NCBI RefSeq assembly: GCF_001042485.2
Contig: NZ_LBMN02000001.1
Coordinates: 1 to 64,000, forward strand
Source: Bacillus paralicheniformis
GTDB lineage: Bacteria > Bacillota > Bacilli > Bacillales > Bacillaceae
Direction: 5' to 3'
DNA length: 64,000 nt
Below, one piece after another: positions 34,313 to 44,092 of the stretch; position 1 is the first letter of the stretch; each line of letters begins with the position of its first letter. Below the pieces are notes generated by a model. That model ran no database searches and was not told the DNA's origin. It saw only the letters and a program-made list of their open reading frames with translations. Both the position numbers and the translations under genes were made by a program.

Positions 34313-35444
34313 GCGAATTTATTTATCCCCGCCGCACATGAGCGGAGACGAAGAGCGCTATGTAGCTGAAGCGTTTCGGACAAACTGGATCGCGCCGCTC
34401 GGTCCCCTTGTCGATACATTCGAAGAAAAGCTTGCCGCCTATGCGGGGACGTCCGGTGCCGCGGCAGTCAGCTCAGGAACAGCCGCAATCCACCTGGCGT
34501 TGAAATTGCTCGGCGTCGGCAAAGGCGATAAGGTCTTCTGTTCTTCCTTTACGTTTGTAGCGAGCGCCAATCCGATTATATATGAGCAGGCTGAGCCGGT
34601 TTTCATCGATTCTGAACGGGATACATGGAACATGTCGCCCGAGGCGCTTGAACGGGCGCTCGACGAAGCGGAGCGGGCCAGAAATCTTCCGAAAGCCGTC
34701 ATCGTCGTCAACTTGTACGGCCAAAGCGCGAAAATAGACGAGATTATCGCGCTTTGCGATCGATTTGCCGTCCCTGTTATTGAAGATGCGGCCGAATCGC
34801 TCGGTTCTGTTTATAAGGGCAGAAAAAGCGGAACCTTCGGACGCTTCGGCATTTATTCGTTCAACGGCAACAAAATCATCACCACATCAGGCGGAGGAAT
34901 GCTTGTCAGCGATGATGAAGACGCTTTGAAGAAGGCGCGCTTTTTAGCCACTCAGGCGCGCGAGCCCGCCATTCATTATCAGCACGAAAAAGCGGGCTAC
35001 AATTACCGGATGAGCAATGTCCTGGCCGGAATCGGTATCGCTCAGCTCGCCGTCCTGGATGACAGGGTACACGCCAGACGGGCGATCTTCGAGCGCTATC
35101 AGGAGGCGCTCGCCGGTATCGAAGGTATAGAATTCATGCCTGAAGCCGGCATGTCAAACCGCTGGCTCACGACATTAACGTTTGATACAGCAAAGATTCA
35201 AACAACACCGGCGGACATCATTGAACAGCTCGCAAATGAAAACATTGAAGCCCGGCCGTTATGGAAGCCGTTGCACAGACAGCCCCTTTTTAAAGGAGCG
35301 GCCTTTTATCCGCACGATGACCAAGGCTCTGTCTGCTGCGACTTATTTCAGCGCGGGCTCTGCCTGCCGTCAGGATCAAGTATGACGCGAAAAGAGCAGG
35401 ACCGGGTGATTCAAATCGTGGCCGACCGGATTAAATATAAATGA
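34299..35444 (+). CDS. epsN: EpsN PLP aminotransferase
   Basis: This 381-residue DegT/DnrJ/EryC1-family aminotransferase opens RIYLSPPHMSGDEERYVAEAF and has VSSGTAAIHLALKLLGVG, EDAAESLGSVYKGRKSGTFG and the PLP lysine (about K191) in YSFNGNKIITTSGGG. It aminates the 4-keto sugar from EpsC to give the amino sugar acetylated by EpsM. ATG 34299 follows AAAAAGGGTG; an upstream frame start is not used. Confidence 0.92.
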   Translation: MSQNKRIYLSPPHMSGDEERYVAEAFRTNWIAPLGPLVDTFEEKLAAYAGTSGAAAVSSGTAAIHLALKLLGVGKGDKVFCSSFTFVASANPIIYEQAEPVFIDSERDTWNMSPEALERALDEAERARNLPKAVIVVNLYGQSAKIDEIIALCDRFAVPVIEDAAESLGSVYKGRKSGTFGRFGIYSFNGNKIITTSGGGMLVSDDEDALKKARFLATQAREPAIHYQHEKAGYNYRMSNVLAGIGIAQLAVLDDRVHARRAIFERYQEALAGIEGIEFMPEAGMSNRWLTTLTFDTAKIQTTPADIIEQLANENIEARPLWKPLHRQPLFKGAAFYPHDDQGSVCCDLFQRGLCLPSGSSMTRKEQDRVIQIVADRIKYK

Positions 35445-35454
35445 GGTGCTAAAC

Positions 35455-36432
35455 ATGGCGATTACATATTCCATGGACAGCTTAAAGCATAAGCTGGCAG
35501 AAATTTTGGATGTCATCCCAAGACATTCATCAGTCGTTTACTTGGACTACCCGCTCTATGGAAACGTCGGAGACTTATTGATCATGAAAGGAACGGAAGC
35601 TTTTTTTGAAGCATACGGCATCAAGGTGCGCGAAAGATGGAATGCAGAGAATTTTATTCCGGGCCGCCGCATTCCAAAGGACGCCATCATCGTTTGTCAG
35701 GGGGGCGGCAATTTCGGCGATTTGTACCCTCACTTTCAGCAGTTCAGGGAACGGGTTGTCGAACATTACCCCGACCACCGGATCGTCATTCTGCCGCAGT
35801 CGATTTATTATGAACATGAAGAAAATGCAAAAAAAACGCGCGGCATTTTGGCGGCTCACCCGGATCTGCACTTATTCACGCGGGAAAAGGCATCCTTCGA
35901 ATTTGCTCTCAAGCATTTCGAAGGGGTGAAAAACATCAGAATGATGCCCGATATGGCTCACCAGCTCTGGCCGATCGCGGCACCTGCCGAAAAGCCTTCT
36001 GAGTCCGTTCTGCGGTTGATCAGAACCGACAAAGAAGCAAACAGCAGCCTGCAAAAAGCAGAGGAGCCGGATACGTACGATTGGAACGTTATCTTGTCAG
36101 AAGGCGACAAACGCGGAATCAAACGCTTGCAGACGATCAATGTCCTCAACAAAAAAGCCGGCAATCCGCTGCCGATCGCTTCTTATTGGAAACGCTATTC
36201 GGACAGCCTCGTCGACAAATCAATCCGTTTTTTCAACCGCTATGAATCCGTCGTTACTTCAAGGCTGCACGGCCACATCTTATCGTGTCTGCTCGGAAAA
36301 GAAAATGTCGTGATTGACAACTCCTACGGAAAAAACGCAAATTACTACAACACATGGATGAAGGATATCCCGAGTACAAAACTGATTCAAAACAATCCGG
36401 AAGAAGCAGAAAAACCGCCTGTTCACGTATGA
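35455..36432 (+). CDS. epsO: EpsO pyruvyl transferase
   Basis: This 325-residue paralogue of EpsI has SVVYLDYPLYGNVGDLLIMKG, VCQGGGNFGDLYPHFQQFRE and VVTSRLHGHILSCLLGKENVV. It is the predicted second pyruvyl ketal transferase of the matrix polysaccharide. ATG 35455 is favoured over GTG 35446 by the spacing of GAGGTG. It is the last gene of the operon and runs into the terminator. Confidence 0.92.
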   Translation: MAITYSMDSLKHKLAEILDVIPRHSSVVYLDYPLYGNVGDLLIMKGTEAFFEAYGIKVRERWNAENFIPGRRIPKDAIIVCQGGGNFGDLYPHFQQFRERVVEHYPDHRIVILPQSIYYEHEENAKKTRGILAAHPDLHLFTREKASFEFALKHFEGVKNIRMMPDMAHQLWPIAAPAEKPSESVLRLIRTDKEANSSLQKAEEPDTYDWNVILSEGDKRGIKRLQTINVLNKKAGNPLPIASYWKRYSDSLVDKSIRFFNRYESVVTSRLHGHILSCLLGKENVVIDNSYGKNANYYNTWMKDIPSTKLIQNNPEEAEKPPVHV

Positions 36433-36446
36433 CAGGCGGTTTTTTT
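36411..36446 (+). terminator. terminator of the eps operon
   Basis: AAAACCGCCTGT (36411-36422) pairs with ACAGGCGGTTTT (36432-36443), followed by T. The epsO stop codon lies in the loop. Confidence 0.88.
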
Positions 36447-36447
36447 G

Positions 36448-36663
36448 CTATGCTTCTTCGCGCTTTACTTTGTTGTAGGCTTCATCCAAATGCTGAATCC
36501 GTTTTAAGACGACCGCGTTTTTTGTCAGCTGGTCTTGGACAAGCGTTGACACGACTGAACGGTAGTAGCTGTTCATTGCGTGAATTTTATCCTCATTTGG
36601 ATGCATTTCAATATGGGTTTTAAAATTTTCTATGAAATAGGGTACAGAGAAAAGTTCTGTCAA
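36448..36663 (-). CDS. yvfG: YvfG, small conserved Bacillus protein
   Basis: This 71-residue, mostly helical protein has the sequence LFSVPYFIENFKTHIEMHPN and HAMNSYYRSVVSTLVQDQL, nearly identical by recall to B. subtilis YvfG, which forms a compact helical bundle of unknown function. TTG 36663 follows AAGGAGTG. It lies between epsO and sigL, transcribed opposite to both, exactly as in B. subtilis. Confidence 0.9.
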   Translation of the reverse strand: MTELFSVPYFIENFKTHIEMHPNEDKIHAMNSYYRSVVSTLVQDQLTKNAVVLKRIQHLDEAYNKVKREEA

Positions 36664-36733
36664 TGGTAACACTCCTTTTTTAAGTCTATACGGTACGGAA
36701 CCGATCGTGTAAACTAATAGTGGGAGGGGAGAT

Positions 36734-38047
36734 ATGATGAACTTGCATGTACAGCAGCAGCAAACGGCAAAACTTCACTTGACGCAAGGGCTTGCCCAAG
36801 CCATTCATATGCTTCAGTATTCGTCGGCCGAGCTGAACAGCCGGATTGACGAACTCTCATTGGAAAACCCCCTGATCGAACGAAAAGACCCCGATATTCC
36901 CCGATCATTTTACCATAAAACGAATCGTCATTTGCAAAATGAAGGAATGAGCCGCTCTGAGACGGCGCATTCCCGTGAAGATATCAAAAGCGTCTTGAAA
37001 CAGCAGGCGCTCGATCTCCGGCTGTCAAACCGGGAAAAGCGGATTTTCAGCTACCTGGTCGAATCCCTTGATCGAAACGGATATGTGACAGAAGACATCG
37101 CCTTTATCGCTTCCGAGCTGGCTGTCACCAGAGAAGAAGTGGAAGAAGTCTTGGGCAAGCTGCAGACTCTTGATCCGGCAGGCATCGGAGCGCGGTCGCT
37201 TCAGGAATGCATCCTGATCCAATTAAAGCGTCTGCCAAAGGAGACGGCAAAAGCGGAAAAAGTTATTTCCCTATACTTTGACCTGTTTGCCAAAAAAGGA
37301 TGGAAAGAGCTGTCTGAGAGAGCGGGCCTTTCGCTCTCAGAGCTTCAGGACATACAAGATCTTGTTGCAGAGCTGTCGCCGCGTCCCGGATTGATGTATG
37401 GCACGGATGAAGGCGGAGTCTATATCGAGCCTGATGTCATCATTTCAGCCGAGGATGGAAAATTGGTGCTTGAGCTCAGCAGCCGTTCTTTTCCCGATAT
37501 CCAGCTTAACGCGTTTTACGAGCCGTTTTTGCAGCGCCAGTCAAAAGACGAGGCGACCGTTTATATCTCTGATAAGTTCAAGCAGTGGAAATGGCTCGAC
37601 AATGCCCTCAGGCAAAGACGGGAAACGATGCGGAGGGTGATGGCGGAAATTATGGTGCGTCAAAAAGATTATTTTTTAAAAGGGAAAGATGAACTGAAGC
37701 CGCTCACATTAAAAGAAGTCGCCGATGCCCTCGGGGTTCACGAATCAACAGTAAGCCGTGCAGTCAAAGGGAAAATCGTGCAGACGCCTTTTGAGCTGTG
37801 CGAGCTTAAACGGTTTTTTTCGGCGAAGGTAAAGGATGCCGCTGACGGACATACATCAAGTCACACAGTCAAAGCGCATCTTCGTCGGCTGATCGATGAA
37901 GAAAATAAAATGAAACCGCTTTCAGACCAGAAGCTGGCCGACCTTTTAAACGAAAAGCACGGCATCGTCATATCGAGGCGGACCGTCGCCAAATACCGCG
38001 ATCAGCTTAATATACTGCCTTCGTCTGTCAGAAAGAGATATCAATAA
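36734..38047 (+). CDS. sigL: RNA polymerase sigma-54 factor
   Basis: This 437-residue SigL/RpoN has a Gln/Leu-rich activator-interacting N-terminus (about 1-45, QQTAKLHLTQGLAQAIHMLQ) and a core-binding region (about 75-270). The -12-recognising HTH is LKEVADALGVHESTVSRAVKG, and the RpoN box SRRTVAKYR near the C-terminus reads the -24 element. In Bacillus it serves levanase, acetoin, arginine and branched-chain catabolic operons with enhancer-binding activators. Translation starts at ATG 36734 or 36737 behind GGGAGGGGAG. Confidence 0.95.
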   Translation: MMNLHVQQQQTAKLHLTQGLAQAIHMLQYSSAELNSRIDELSLENPLIERKDPDIPRSFYHKTNRHLQNEGMSRSETAHSREDIKSVLKQQALDLRLSNREKRIFSYLVESLDRNGYVTEDIAFIASELAVTREEVEEVLGKLQTLDPAGIGARSLQECILIQLKRLPKETAKAEKVISLYFDLFAKKGWKELSERAGLSLSELQDIQDLVAELSPRPGLMYGTDEGGVYIEPDVIISAEDGKLVLELSSRSFPDIQLNAFYEPFLQRQSKDEATVYISDKFKQWKWLDNALRQRRETMRRVMAEIMVRQKDYFLKGKDELKPLTLKEVADALGVHESTVSRAVKGKIVQTPFELCELKRFFSAKVKDAADGHTSSHTVKAHLRRLIDEENKMKPLSDQKLADLLNEKHGIVISRRTVAKYRDQLNILPSSVRKRYQ

Positions 38048-38049
38048 AG

Positions 38050-38082
38050 AAGCCGTCCGGCACGAACGCCGGCGGCTTTTTT
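38050..38082. terminator. terminator between convergent sigL and lutP
   Basis: AAGCCG-t-CCGGC and GCCGGCGGCTT arms, followed on the plus strand by TTTTTT. The same stem can serve lutP on the minus strand, with weaker downstream T content. Confidence 0.75.
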
Positions 38083-39772
38083 ACGGGATCATCCACGCAA
38101 ACAGGTGATGCTGCAGGAACGTGATCATGCAAACCAGGAACAGAAGAAACAGGCTGTGTTTCAGTGTAAAGCGCAGCAAATCGGATTCCTTTCCTGCCAG
38201 TCCGACGGCTGCGCAGGCGACAGCAATCGACTGCGGAGAGATCATCTTTCCGGTGACGCCGCCCGAAGAGTTGGCCGCCACAGACAGCACCGGCTCCATT
38301 CCGACCGACTGTGCCGTCACTTTTTGCAGACTGCCGAAAAGCAAATTGGCCGACGTATCTGAACCGGTTATAAAGACGCCGAGCCAGCCAAGAACGGGAG
38401 AAAAGAATGCGAACATTGAACCCGTCATCGCAAGGGACATGCCAAGTGTTGTGCTCATGCCCGAAGAGTTGGTGACATAGGCAAAACCGACAACGGAAGC
38501 GATCGTTAATATCGGCTTGCCGAGTTCTTTCAGCGATTCTGTAAACACGGCGCCCCATTCTTTCCAAGGCATGCCTGTGACAAACTTTGTCAGTACGGCG
38601 GCAATCAGGATCGCCGTTCCCGCAGATCCGGCGAGATCAAGTTTATAAAGAGCTTCAAGCGGTTTTCCGGAGCCATCGAGAATTTGATTGTGCAAAAAAG
38701 GCACACCGGGCGCGAACGTCAGCCTGCCGCCGATATCACTAATGAACAGCAGCAATGGATTTGACCCTTCGTAATGGCCTGTCAGCGCCTGTTTGACAGC
38801 TGGAATTCCCCAGATGGAGACCATTGCCGTGAGCAGCAAAAACGGTGTCCACGCCTTGAAAATCTGCCCAGCCGAGTATGAGGCCTTTTGATGTTCAAGC
38901 TGCTGCGCCTCCGCGGCAGCGGCCATTTCCTTTTCATGTGAAAATCTGAATATCGTTTTCGGTTTCCAAAATTTTAAGAATACAGCGAGCGCGATAAGCG
39001 ATACGATGGCTGACAAAATATCCGGGAGCTCAGGCCCCAGAAAGTTTGAGCTTACATACTGTGTAACGGCAAAAGAGACACCCGACACGAGAATCGCCGG
39101 CAGCACTTCCCAAGCCCTTTTCAAGCCGCTCATGATGATAATCAAATAAAACGGAATAAATACAGATAAAAATGGGAGCTGGCGTCCGACCATTTTTGAA
39201 ATGTCCATCGCAGGAATCCCCGTCGGCCCTTCAACCGCGATAATCGGAATGCCGATCGCTCCGAAAGCGACAGGCGCCGTGTTGGCGATCAGGCATATGC
39301 CCGCCGCGTACAACGGATTGAAGCCGAGGCCGACAAGCAATGCGGCCGAGATCGCGACAGGGGCGCCGAAGCCTGCCGCTCCTTCTAAAAACGCCCCGAA
39401 TGAAAACGCTATCAAAAGTGCTTGCAAACGGCGGTCATCTGTGATCGATAATACCGAGCTCCTGATGATTTCAAATTGGCCGGTTTTGACTGTAAGCTTG
39501 TACAAAAAAACGGAAGTCACAATGATCCAGCCGATCGGAAGCAGCCCGTAAACCGCCCCTTGTGAAGCCGACATCACAGCCTGATGAGCGGGCATGCCGT
39601 ATACGAAAACGGCCAGCGCGAGCGCAATCAGCAAAGTCGACACACCCGCTGTATGCCCTTTCATTCTTTTGATTGCCAGAGCCCAGAAAAAATACAAAAT
39701 CGGTATAAGCGCTGCAAGCGAAGAGAGCAGCAAACTGTTCCCCAGCGGAGTATAATCTTGCGTCCATCCCAT
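38081..39772 (-). CDS. lutP: L-lactate permease
   Basis: This 563-residue, roughly 13-helix lactate permease family carrier has SFGAFLEGAAGFGAPVAISAALLVGLGFNPLYAAGICLIANTAPVAFGAIG-type sequence (spanning about residues 115-165) and FITGSDTSANLLFG. It imports lactate for LutABC oxidation. ATG 39772 gives the same length as B. subtilis LutP and has GGGGGAATTGGAG ahead; TTG 39778 is the alternative. Its promoter carries the same palindrome as lutA. Confidence 0.95.
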   Translation of the reverse strand: MGWTQDYTPLGNSLLLSSLAALIPILYFFWALAIKRMKGHTAGVSTLLIALALAVFVYGMPAHQAVMSASQGAVYGLLPIGWIIVTSVFLYKLTVKTGQFEIIRSSVLSITDDRRLQALLIAFSFGAFLEGAAGFGAPVAISAALLVGLGFNPLYAAGICLIANTAPVAFGAIGIPIIAVEGPTGIPAMDISKMVGRQLPFLSVFIPFYLIIIMSGLKRAWEVLPAILVSGVSFAVTQYVSSNFLGPELPDILSAIVSLIALAVFLKFWKPKTIFRFSHEKEMAAAAEAQQLEHQKASYSAGQIFKAWTPFLLLTAMVSIWGIPAVKQALTGHYEGSNPLLLFISDIGGRLTFAPGVPFLHNQILDGSGKPLEALYKLDLAGSAGTAILIAAVLTKFVTGMPWKEWGAVFTESLKELGKPILTIASVVGFAYVTNSSGMSTTLGMSLAMTGSMFAFFSPVLGWLGVFITGSDTSANLLFGSLQKVTAQSVGMEPVLSVAANSSGGVTGKMISPQSIAVACAAVGLAGKESDLLRFTLKHSLFLLFLVCMITFLQHHLFAWMIP

Positions 39773-39805
39773 CTCCAATTCCCCCTTTGTTCAAAGTCTC
39801 ACTCA

Positions 39806-39818
39806 GTCATCTGATGAC
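39806..39818. promoter_or_regulatory. LutR-type operator at lutP
   Basis: GTCATC-T-GATGAC, a perfect 13-bp palindrome about 25 bp downstream of the lutP -10. The same arms occur at lutA (40802-40814). Position and symmetry fit a GntR/FadR repressor. Confidence 0.75.
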
Positions 39819-39843
39819 ATGATGATAAGACTGATCATTTAGC

Positions 39844-39872
39844 ATTATATTTCTCAATGTCATAAATTACAA
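39844..39872 (-). promoter_or_regulatory. lutP promoter
   Basis: On the minus strand: TTGTAA (39867-39872), 17-bp spacer, TATAAT (39844-39849). Confidence 0.75.
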
Positions 39873-39973
39873 TCTTTTTTTGCATGGAGCCGAAGTCTAT
39901 ATGTTCCGGACGGAAAGAACGGTATAATAAAAAATAGCGCATCATGCCCAGTCTGGTTACGAGGTGAAAAAAG

Positions 39974-40714
39974 TTGAAATACAAACAAATCAAGACGAAA
40001 AAAATATACGAAGAAGTCGCAGAAGCGCTTCTTGAATCGATTAAAAGCGGAGAGCTTGAGCCAGGTGATAAGCTTGACTCCGTTCAGGCGCTCGCCGAAA
40101 GCTTTCAGGTCAGCCGTTCGGCCGTCAGGGAAGCGCTGTCTGCGTTAAAAGCGATGGGGATGGTCGAAATGAAGCAGGGGGAAGGAACGTATGTGAAAAG
40201 GTTTGAGCCTGAGCAAATTTCCATCCCCCTTTCGGCTGCGCTTTTGATGAAAAAGAAAGACGTCGCTGAACTGCTCGAAGTCCGTAAGATTCTTGAAATC
40301 GGAGCTGTTTCAAGTGCGGCTCAAAAACGCACAGAAGAAGATCTCGGGCGCATGCAGGCCGCACTTGAGGATATGAAGCAGGCGGATGGGAACGGCGAAC
40401 TTGGCGAAAAAGCCGACCTCGCGTTTCATCTTGCGCTTGCCGGCGCCTCGCAAAACGATCTGCTGAAAGGCTTGATGAATCATGTGTCATCACTCTTAAT
40501 TGAGACGATGAGGGAGACGCGCAAAATTTGGCTGTTCTCGAAGAACACAACCGTTAAGCGCCTTTATGAGGAACACGATGCCATCTATCAGGCTGTGATG
40601 GAAAAAGACGGCCAAAAAGCAGAACAGGCGATGCACAATCATCTGACGAATGTGGAAAATGTGCTGGCCTCATATTTTGAAGAAACGAAACAGGCCGACG
40701 AGCCGGCCATATAA
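39974..40714 (+). CDS. lutR: LutR, GntR/FadR-type lactate regulator
   Basis: This 246-residue regulator has an N-terminal winged helix (about 5-75: KIYEEVAEALLESIKSGEL, QVSRSAVREALSALKAMGMVEM) and a C-terminal helical FCD ligand domain, where His/Asp residues bind a metal and lactate-like ligand. In B. subtilis LutR represses lutABC and lutP unless lactate is present. TTG 39974 follows GAGGTG. It lies between its two targets. Confidence 0.92.
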   Translation: MKYKQIKTKKIYEEVAEALLESIKSGELEPGDKLDSVQALAESFQVSRSAVREALSALKAMGMVEMKQGEGTYVKRFEPEQISIPLSAALLMKKKDVAELLEVRKILEIGAVSSAAQKRTEEDLGRMQAALEDMKQADGNGELGEKADLAFHLALAGASQNDLLKGLMNHVSSLLIETMRETRKIWLFSKNTTVKRLYEEHDAIYQAVMEKDGQKAEQAMHNHLTNVENVLASYFEETKQADEPAI

Positions 40715-40748
40715 GCAGCGGCCCGAGTGAAAACGAAAAAGAAACCCC

Positions 40749-40777
40749 TTTCAAAAAATTTTACCAAGGTGTAAGAT
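40749..40777 (+). promoter_or_regulatory. lutABC promoter
   Basis: TTTCAA (40749-40754), 17-bp spacer, TAAGAT (40772-40777). The palindrome at 40802 lies about 25 bp downstream. Confidence 0.6.
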
Positions 40778-40801
40778 GGAGAAAGAGGGTTTTCTAACCA
40801 A

Positions 40802-40814
40802 GTCATCAGATGAC
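40802..40814. promoter_or_regulatory. LutR-type operator at lutA
   Basis: GTCATC-A-GATGAC, identical in both arms to the lutP palindrome (39806-39818) and differing only at the centre. Both are followed by a GAT triplet two bases later. Confidence 0.75.
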
Positions 40815-40844
40815 CTGATTTATCGGGTTGGAGAGGGGATCAAG

Positions 40845-41561
40845 ATGAAAGTATCACTGTTTATCACGTGTTTGGTTGACATGTTTCAGTCAAATGTCGG
40901 AAAAGCGACGGTTGAACTGCTTGAGCGGCTCGGATGTGAAGTGGATTTTCCCGAAGGGCAGATCTGCTGCGGCCAGCCTGCGTACAACAGCGGCTATGTC
41001 AAAGATTCCAAAAAAGCGATGAGACGGATGATTGAGACATTTGAATCAGCCGAATACGTCGTCAGCCCTTCAGGATCGTGCGCTTTTATGTTCAAGGAGT
41101 ATCCGCACCTTTTCCGGGATGAGCCGGCCTGGGCGGAAAAAGCGCAGCGGCTGGCTGACAAAACGTATGAGCTGACCGATTTTATCGTCAACGTTTTGAA
41201 GGTTGAAGACGTTGGGGCGACACTTGAGAAAAAGGCGACTTATCATACGTCATGCCATATGACAAGGCTTTTGGGCGTCACAGACGCGCCGATGAAGCTG
41301 CTTCGGCATGTGAAGGGACTGGAGTTCACGCCGCTGCCGCGCAAACACGACTGCTGCGGATTCGGGGGGACTTTTTCGGTGAAGATGTCGCAAATATCCG
41401 AACAGATGGTCGATGAGAAAGTGGCGTGTGTCGAAGAAACCGCCGCAGATGTGTTAATCGGGGCGGACTGCGGCTGCTTGATGAATATCGGCGGACGGAT
41501 CGGGAGAAAGAACAAGCCGATTGAAGTCATGCACATCGCAGAAGTGCTGAACAGCAGATAA
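40845..41561 (+). CDS. lutA: LutA lactate oxidation subunit
   Basis: This 238-residue protein has two cysteine-rich CCG domains ([14 protein letters not shown] and [13 protein letters not shown]) of the GlcF/HdrB kind, which hold redox centres. With LutB and LutC it oxidises L-lactate to pyruvate. ATG 40845 (GAGAGGGGAT ahead) is the start; the longer frame to 40776 would run through the operator. First gene of the lut operon. Confidence 0.94.
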   Translation: MKVSLFITCLVDMFQSNVGKATVELLERLGCEVDFPEGQICCGQPAYNSGYVKDSKKAMRRMIETFESAEYVVSPSGSCAFMFKEYPHLFRDEPAWAEKAQRLADKTYELTDFIVNVLKVEDVGATLEKKATYHTSCHMTRLLGVTDAPMKLLRHVKGLEFTPLPRKHDCCGFGGTFSVKMSQISEQMVDEKVACVEETAADVLIGADCGCLMNIGGRIGRKNKPIEVMHIAEVLNSR

Positions 41562-41603
41562 ACAGACATCCGGTCATTTCACAGATAGAGGGGGACATTC
41601 GTT

Positions 41604-43037
41604 ATGGCAATGAAGATCGGAACGCAGAAATTTAAAGAGCGCGTATCAGACGGGCTCGAAAACGAGTTTATGAGGGGGGCTGTTTCAAGTGCGCAGGAGC
41701 GCTTGAGAGCGCGCCGTCTTGAGGCGGCGGAAGAGCTCGGGAACTGGGAAGAATGGCGGTCTCAGGCCGAGGAAATCAGGCAGCACGTGCTCGAAAACCT
41801 GGACTACTACCTAGAACAGCTCGCCGAAAATGTCGCCAAAAAAGGCGGGTACGTATTCTTTGCACAGACGGCCGAAGAAGCGACAGGCTATATTCGCGAT
41901 GTCGTGAAAAAGAAAAACGGCAAAAAAATCGTGAAATCAAAATCAATGGTGACCGAAGAAATCAACATGAACGAGGCGCTTGAACGCGACGGCTGCGAAG
42001 TGGTCGAAACCGATTTGGGCGAATACATCCTCCAAATCGATGATCATGATCCGCCGTCACATATCGTCGCACCTGCTTTGCATAAAAACAAAGAGCAAAT
42101 CCGCGACGTCTTCAAAGAGCGGATCGGCTACCGCAACACCGAAAAGCCGGAAGAGCTTGTCATGCACGCGCGCGCCGTGCTCAGAAAGAAATTTCTCGAG
42201 GCTGACATCGGCATTACGGGCTGCAATTTTGCGATTGCCGATACGGGGTCTGTCAGCCTTGTCACAAACGAGGGAAACGGACGTCTCGTCACGACCGTTC
42301 CGAAGACGCAGATTACCGTGATGGGGATGGAGCGGATCGTCCCTTCATTCGACGAGTTTGAGGTTCTCGTCGGCATGCTCACAAGAAGCGCTGTCGGACA
42401 GCGGCTGACAAGCTATATCACGGCGCTGACAGGGCCGCGGCTGCCCGGTGAAGCGGACGGACCCGAAGAGTTTCACCTCGTCATCATTGACAACGGGCGT
42501 TCGAACATTCTCGGAACGGAGTTTCAATCCGTCCTCCAATGCATCCGCTGTGCGGCCTGCATCAATGTTTGTCCCGTATACCGCCATGTCGGCGGGCATT
42601 CTTACGGTTCGATCTATTCAGGCCCGATCGGAGCCGTATTGTCGCCGCTGCTCGGCGGATATGACGATTATAAAGAACTGCCGTACGCCTCTTCGTTATG
42701 TGCGGCATGCTCTGAAGCATGTCCGGTAAAAATCCCGCTTCACGAACTGCTTCTGAAGCACCGGCAGCGCATCGTTGAAAAAGAAGGGCGCGCACCGATA
42801 TCCGAGAAGCTCGCGATGAAAGCGTTCGGCTTGGGAACTTCTGCGCCATCTCTATATAAAATGGGCTCCAAATGGGCGCCGGCAGCCATGAAGCCGTTTA
42901 ACGAAGACGGCAAAATAACGAAGGGACCGGGTCCGTTAAAACAGTGGACCCAGATTCGCGACTTCCCCGCGCCGAACAAGTCAAGGTTCCGCGACTGGTT
43001 TGAGGACAGACGGAAAGAGAAAGGGGAAGACAGATGA
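41604..43037 (+). CDS. lutB: LutB iron-sulfur lactate oxidation subunit
   Basis: This 477-residue protein has an N-terminal LUD-type domain (about 60-300) and two 4Fe-4S cysteine clusters, [13 protein letters not shown] and [10 protein letters not shown], in the C-terminal third. It probably carries electrons from lactate oxidation. It nearly matches B. subtilis LutB in length. It overlaps lutC by 4 bp (ATGA). Confidence 0.95.
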   Translation: MAMKIGTQKFKERVSDGLENEFMRGAVSSAQERLRARRLEAAEELGNWEEWRSQAEEIRQHVLENLDYYLEQLAENVAKKGGYVFFAQTAEEATGYIRDVVKKKNGKKIVKSKSMVTEEINMNEALERDGCEVVETDLGEYILQIDDHDPPSHIVAPALHKNKEQIRDVFKERIGYRNTEKPEELVMHARAVLRKKFLEADIGITGCNFAIADTGSVSLVTNEGNGRLVTTVPKTQITVMGMERIVPSFDEFEVLVGMLTRSAVGQRLTSYITALTGPRLPGEADGPEEFHLVIIDNGRSNILGTEFQSVLQCIRCAACINVCPVYRHVGGHSYGSIYSGPIGAVLSPLLGGYDDYKELPYASSLCAACSEACPVKIPLHELLLKHRQRIVEKEGRAPISEKLAMKAFGLGTSAPSLYKMGSKWAPAAMKPFNEDGKITKGPGPLKQWTQIRDFPAPNKSRFRDWFEDRRKEKGEDR

Positions 43038-43756
43038 CAAACGGAACAATCCAAAATAAAGACGGCTTTTTAAACCGGATTGCGGAAAGGCTCGGCCGCA
43101 ACAGGCGTTCGGCAGGTGTCACCGTTCCCGATTATACGTATCAGCCGCAGCACCGGGTATATCAAGGCTATACACAGGATGAGCTTGTCGGCGTCTTAAA
43201 GGACCACTGCCGAAAGATTCATACGGAGCTGATTGAAACGGATGTCATCGGCTTGCATGATGCCTTGTATGAACAAGCATCACGATTTGGAGGCGGGCCT
43301 GTCATCATTCCGAAAGATGACCGTTTTAAAGAGTACGGACTGTCAGGCCTGTTAACAGACAAGTGGCCGAATGAGGGGACAAAAGTGTGGGAATGGAATG
43401 CAGCGGCCGGAGATGAAAATATCCAGCGGGCCGAACAGGCTAACATCGGCGTGACATTCAGCGAGATCACGCTTGCTGAATCCGGAACGGTCGTCCTCTT
43501 CAGTTCAAAAGACAAAGGACGATCTGTCAGCTTGCTGCCGACGACATATATTGCGATCGTCCCGAAAAGCACCATCGTCCCGCGGATGACACAGGCAAGC
43601 GCAATGATCAAACAAAAGGTTGCAGACGGCGACGTCATCCCGTCCTGCATCAACTATGTCACTGGACCGAGCAATTCAGCCGACATCGAAATGGACCTTG
43701 TAGTCGGTGTCCACGGCCCGGTAAAAGCGGCATATATTGTCGTGACTGACCGGTAA
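43034..43756 (+). CDS. lutC: LutC lactate utilization protein
   Basis: This 240-residue LUD-domain protein has [36 protein letters not shown] core strands (about 145-180) and [22 protein letters not shown] near the C-terminus. It is the third subunit of the lactate oxidising complex. It is translationally coupled to lutB and followed by a terminator. Confidence 0.94.
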   Translation: MTNGTIQNKDGFLNRIAERLGRNRRSAGVTVPDYTYQPQHRVYQGYTQDELVGVLKDHCRKIHTELIETDVIGLHDALYEQASRFGGGPVIIPKDDRFKEYGLSGLLTDKWPNEGTKVWEWNAAAGDENIQRAEQANIGVTFSEITLAESGTVVLFSSKDKGRSVSLLPTTYIAIVPKSTIVPRMTQASAMIKQKVADGDVIPSCINYVTGPSNSADIEMDLVVGVHGPVKAAYIVVTDR

Positions 43757-43770
43757 TTAGACGATAACAA

Positions 43771-43806
43771 AAAGATTAGCCTCATGCAGAGCTAATCTTT
43801 TTTTAT
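43771..43806 (+). terminator. terminator of lutABC
   Basis: AAAGATTAGC (43771-43780) pairs with GCTAATCTTT (43791-43800), then a T-run. The gap 43807-44061 holds no convincing gene. Confidence 0.88.
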
Positions 43807-44061
43807 TTAGCGATATGACAATTCCGGCATTTCCCGATTTTCCGCATCATTCCACTTTTTTTGCCAGTTATAAAATAGCGGAACTTGTTATATTAAAATG
43901 GTGTTTTTATCAGTTTTCCGGCTCTGTATCCCCATTTCTGCCGCTGGTTCAAGCCACTTGCATCTCATTTATGATTCTCGGAAACACCCCTGTAAGAAAT
44001 AGCCTATTAAAATTTAAGGTAATGTTAAGGATAAGATTATTTCCCGATAATGTTCACTCAC

Positions 44062-44067
44062 TATAAT
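44062..44067 (+). promoter_or_regulatory. -10 element of the ABC exporter pair
   Basis: TATAAT at 44062-44067 lies 25 bp ahead of the permease start; no good -35 is visible. It overlaps an upstream in-frame start, which argues for ATG 44093. Confidence 0.45.
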
Positions 44068-44092
44068 GGAGAATAGTGAAGGAGTGACTCGT

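Noticed and set aside
38028..38567. 179-codon minus-strand frame at the sigL-lutP border
   Set aside because: Out-of-frame shadow of lutP that also runs through the shared terminator.
43815..44066. 83-codon plus-strand frame between lutC and the ABC permease
   Set aside because: No SD; it runs through the -10 region of the ABC promoter and its composition (Phe/Pro/Ser rich, no domain) looks non-coding.
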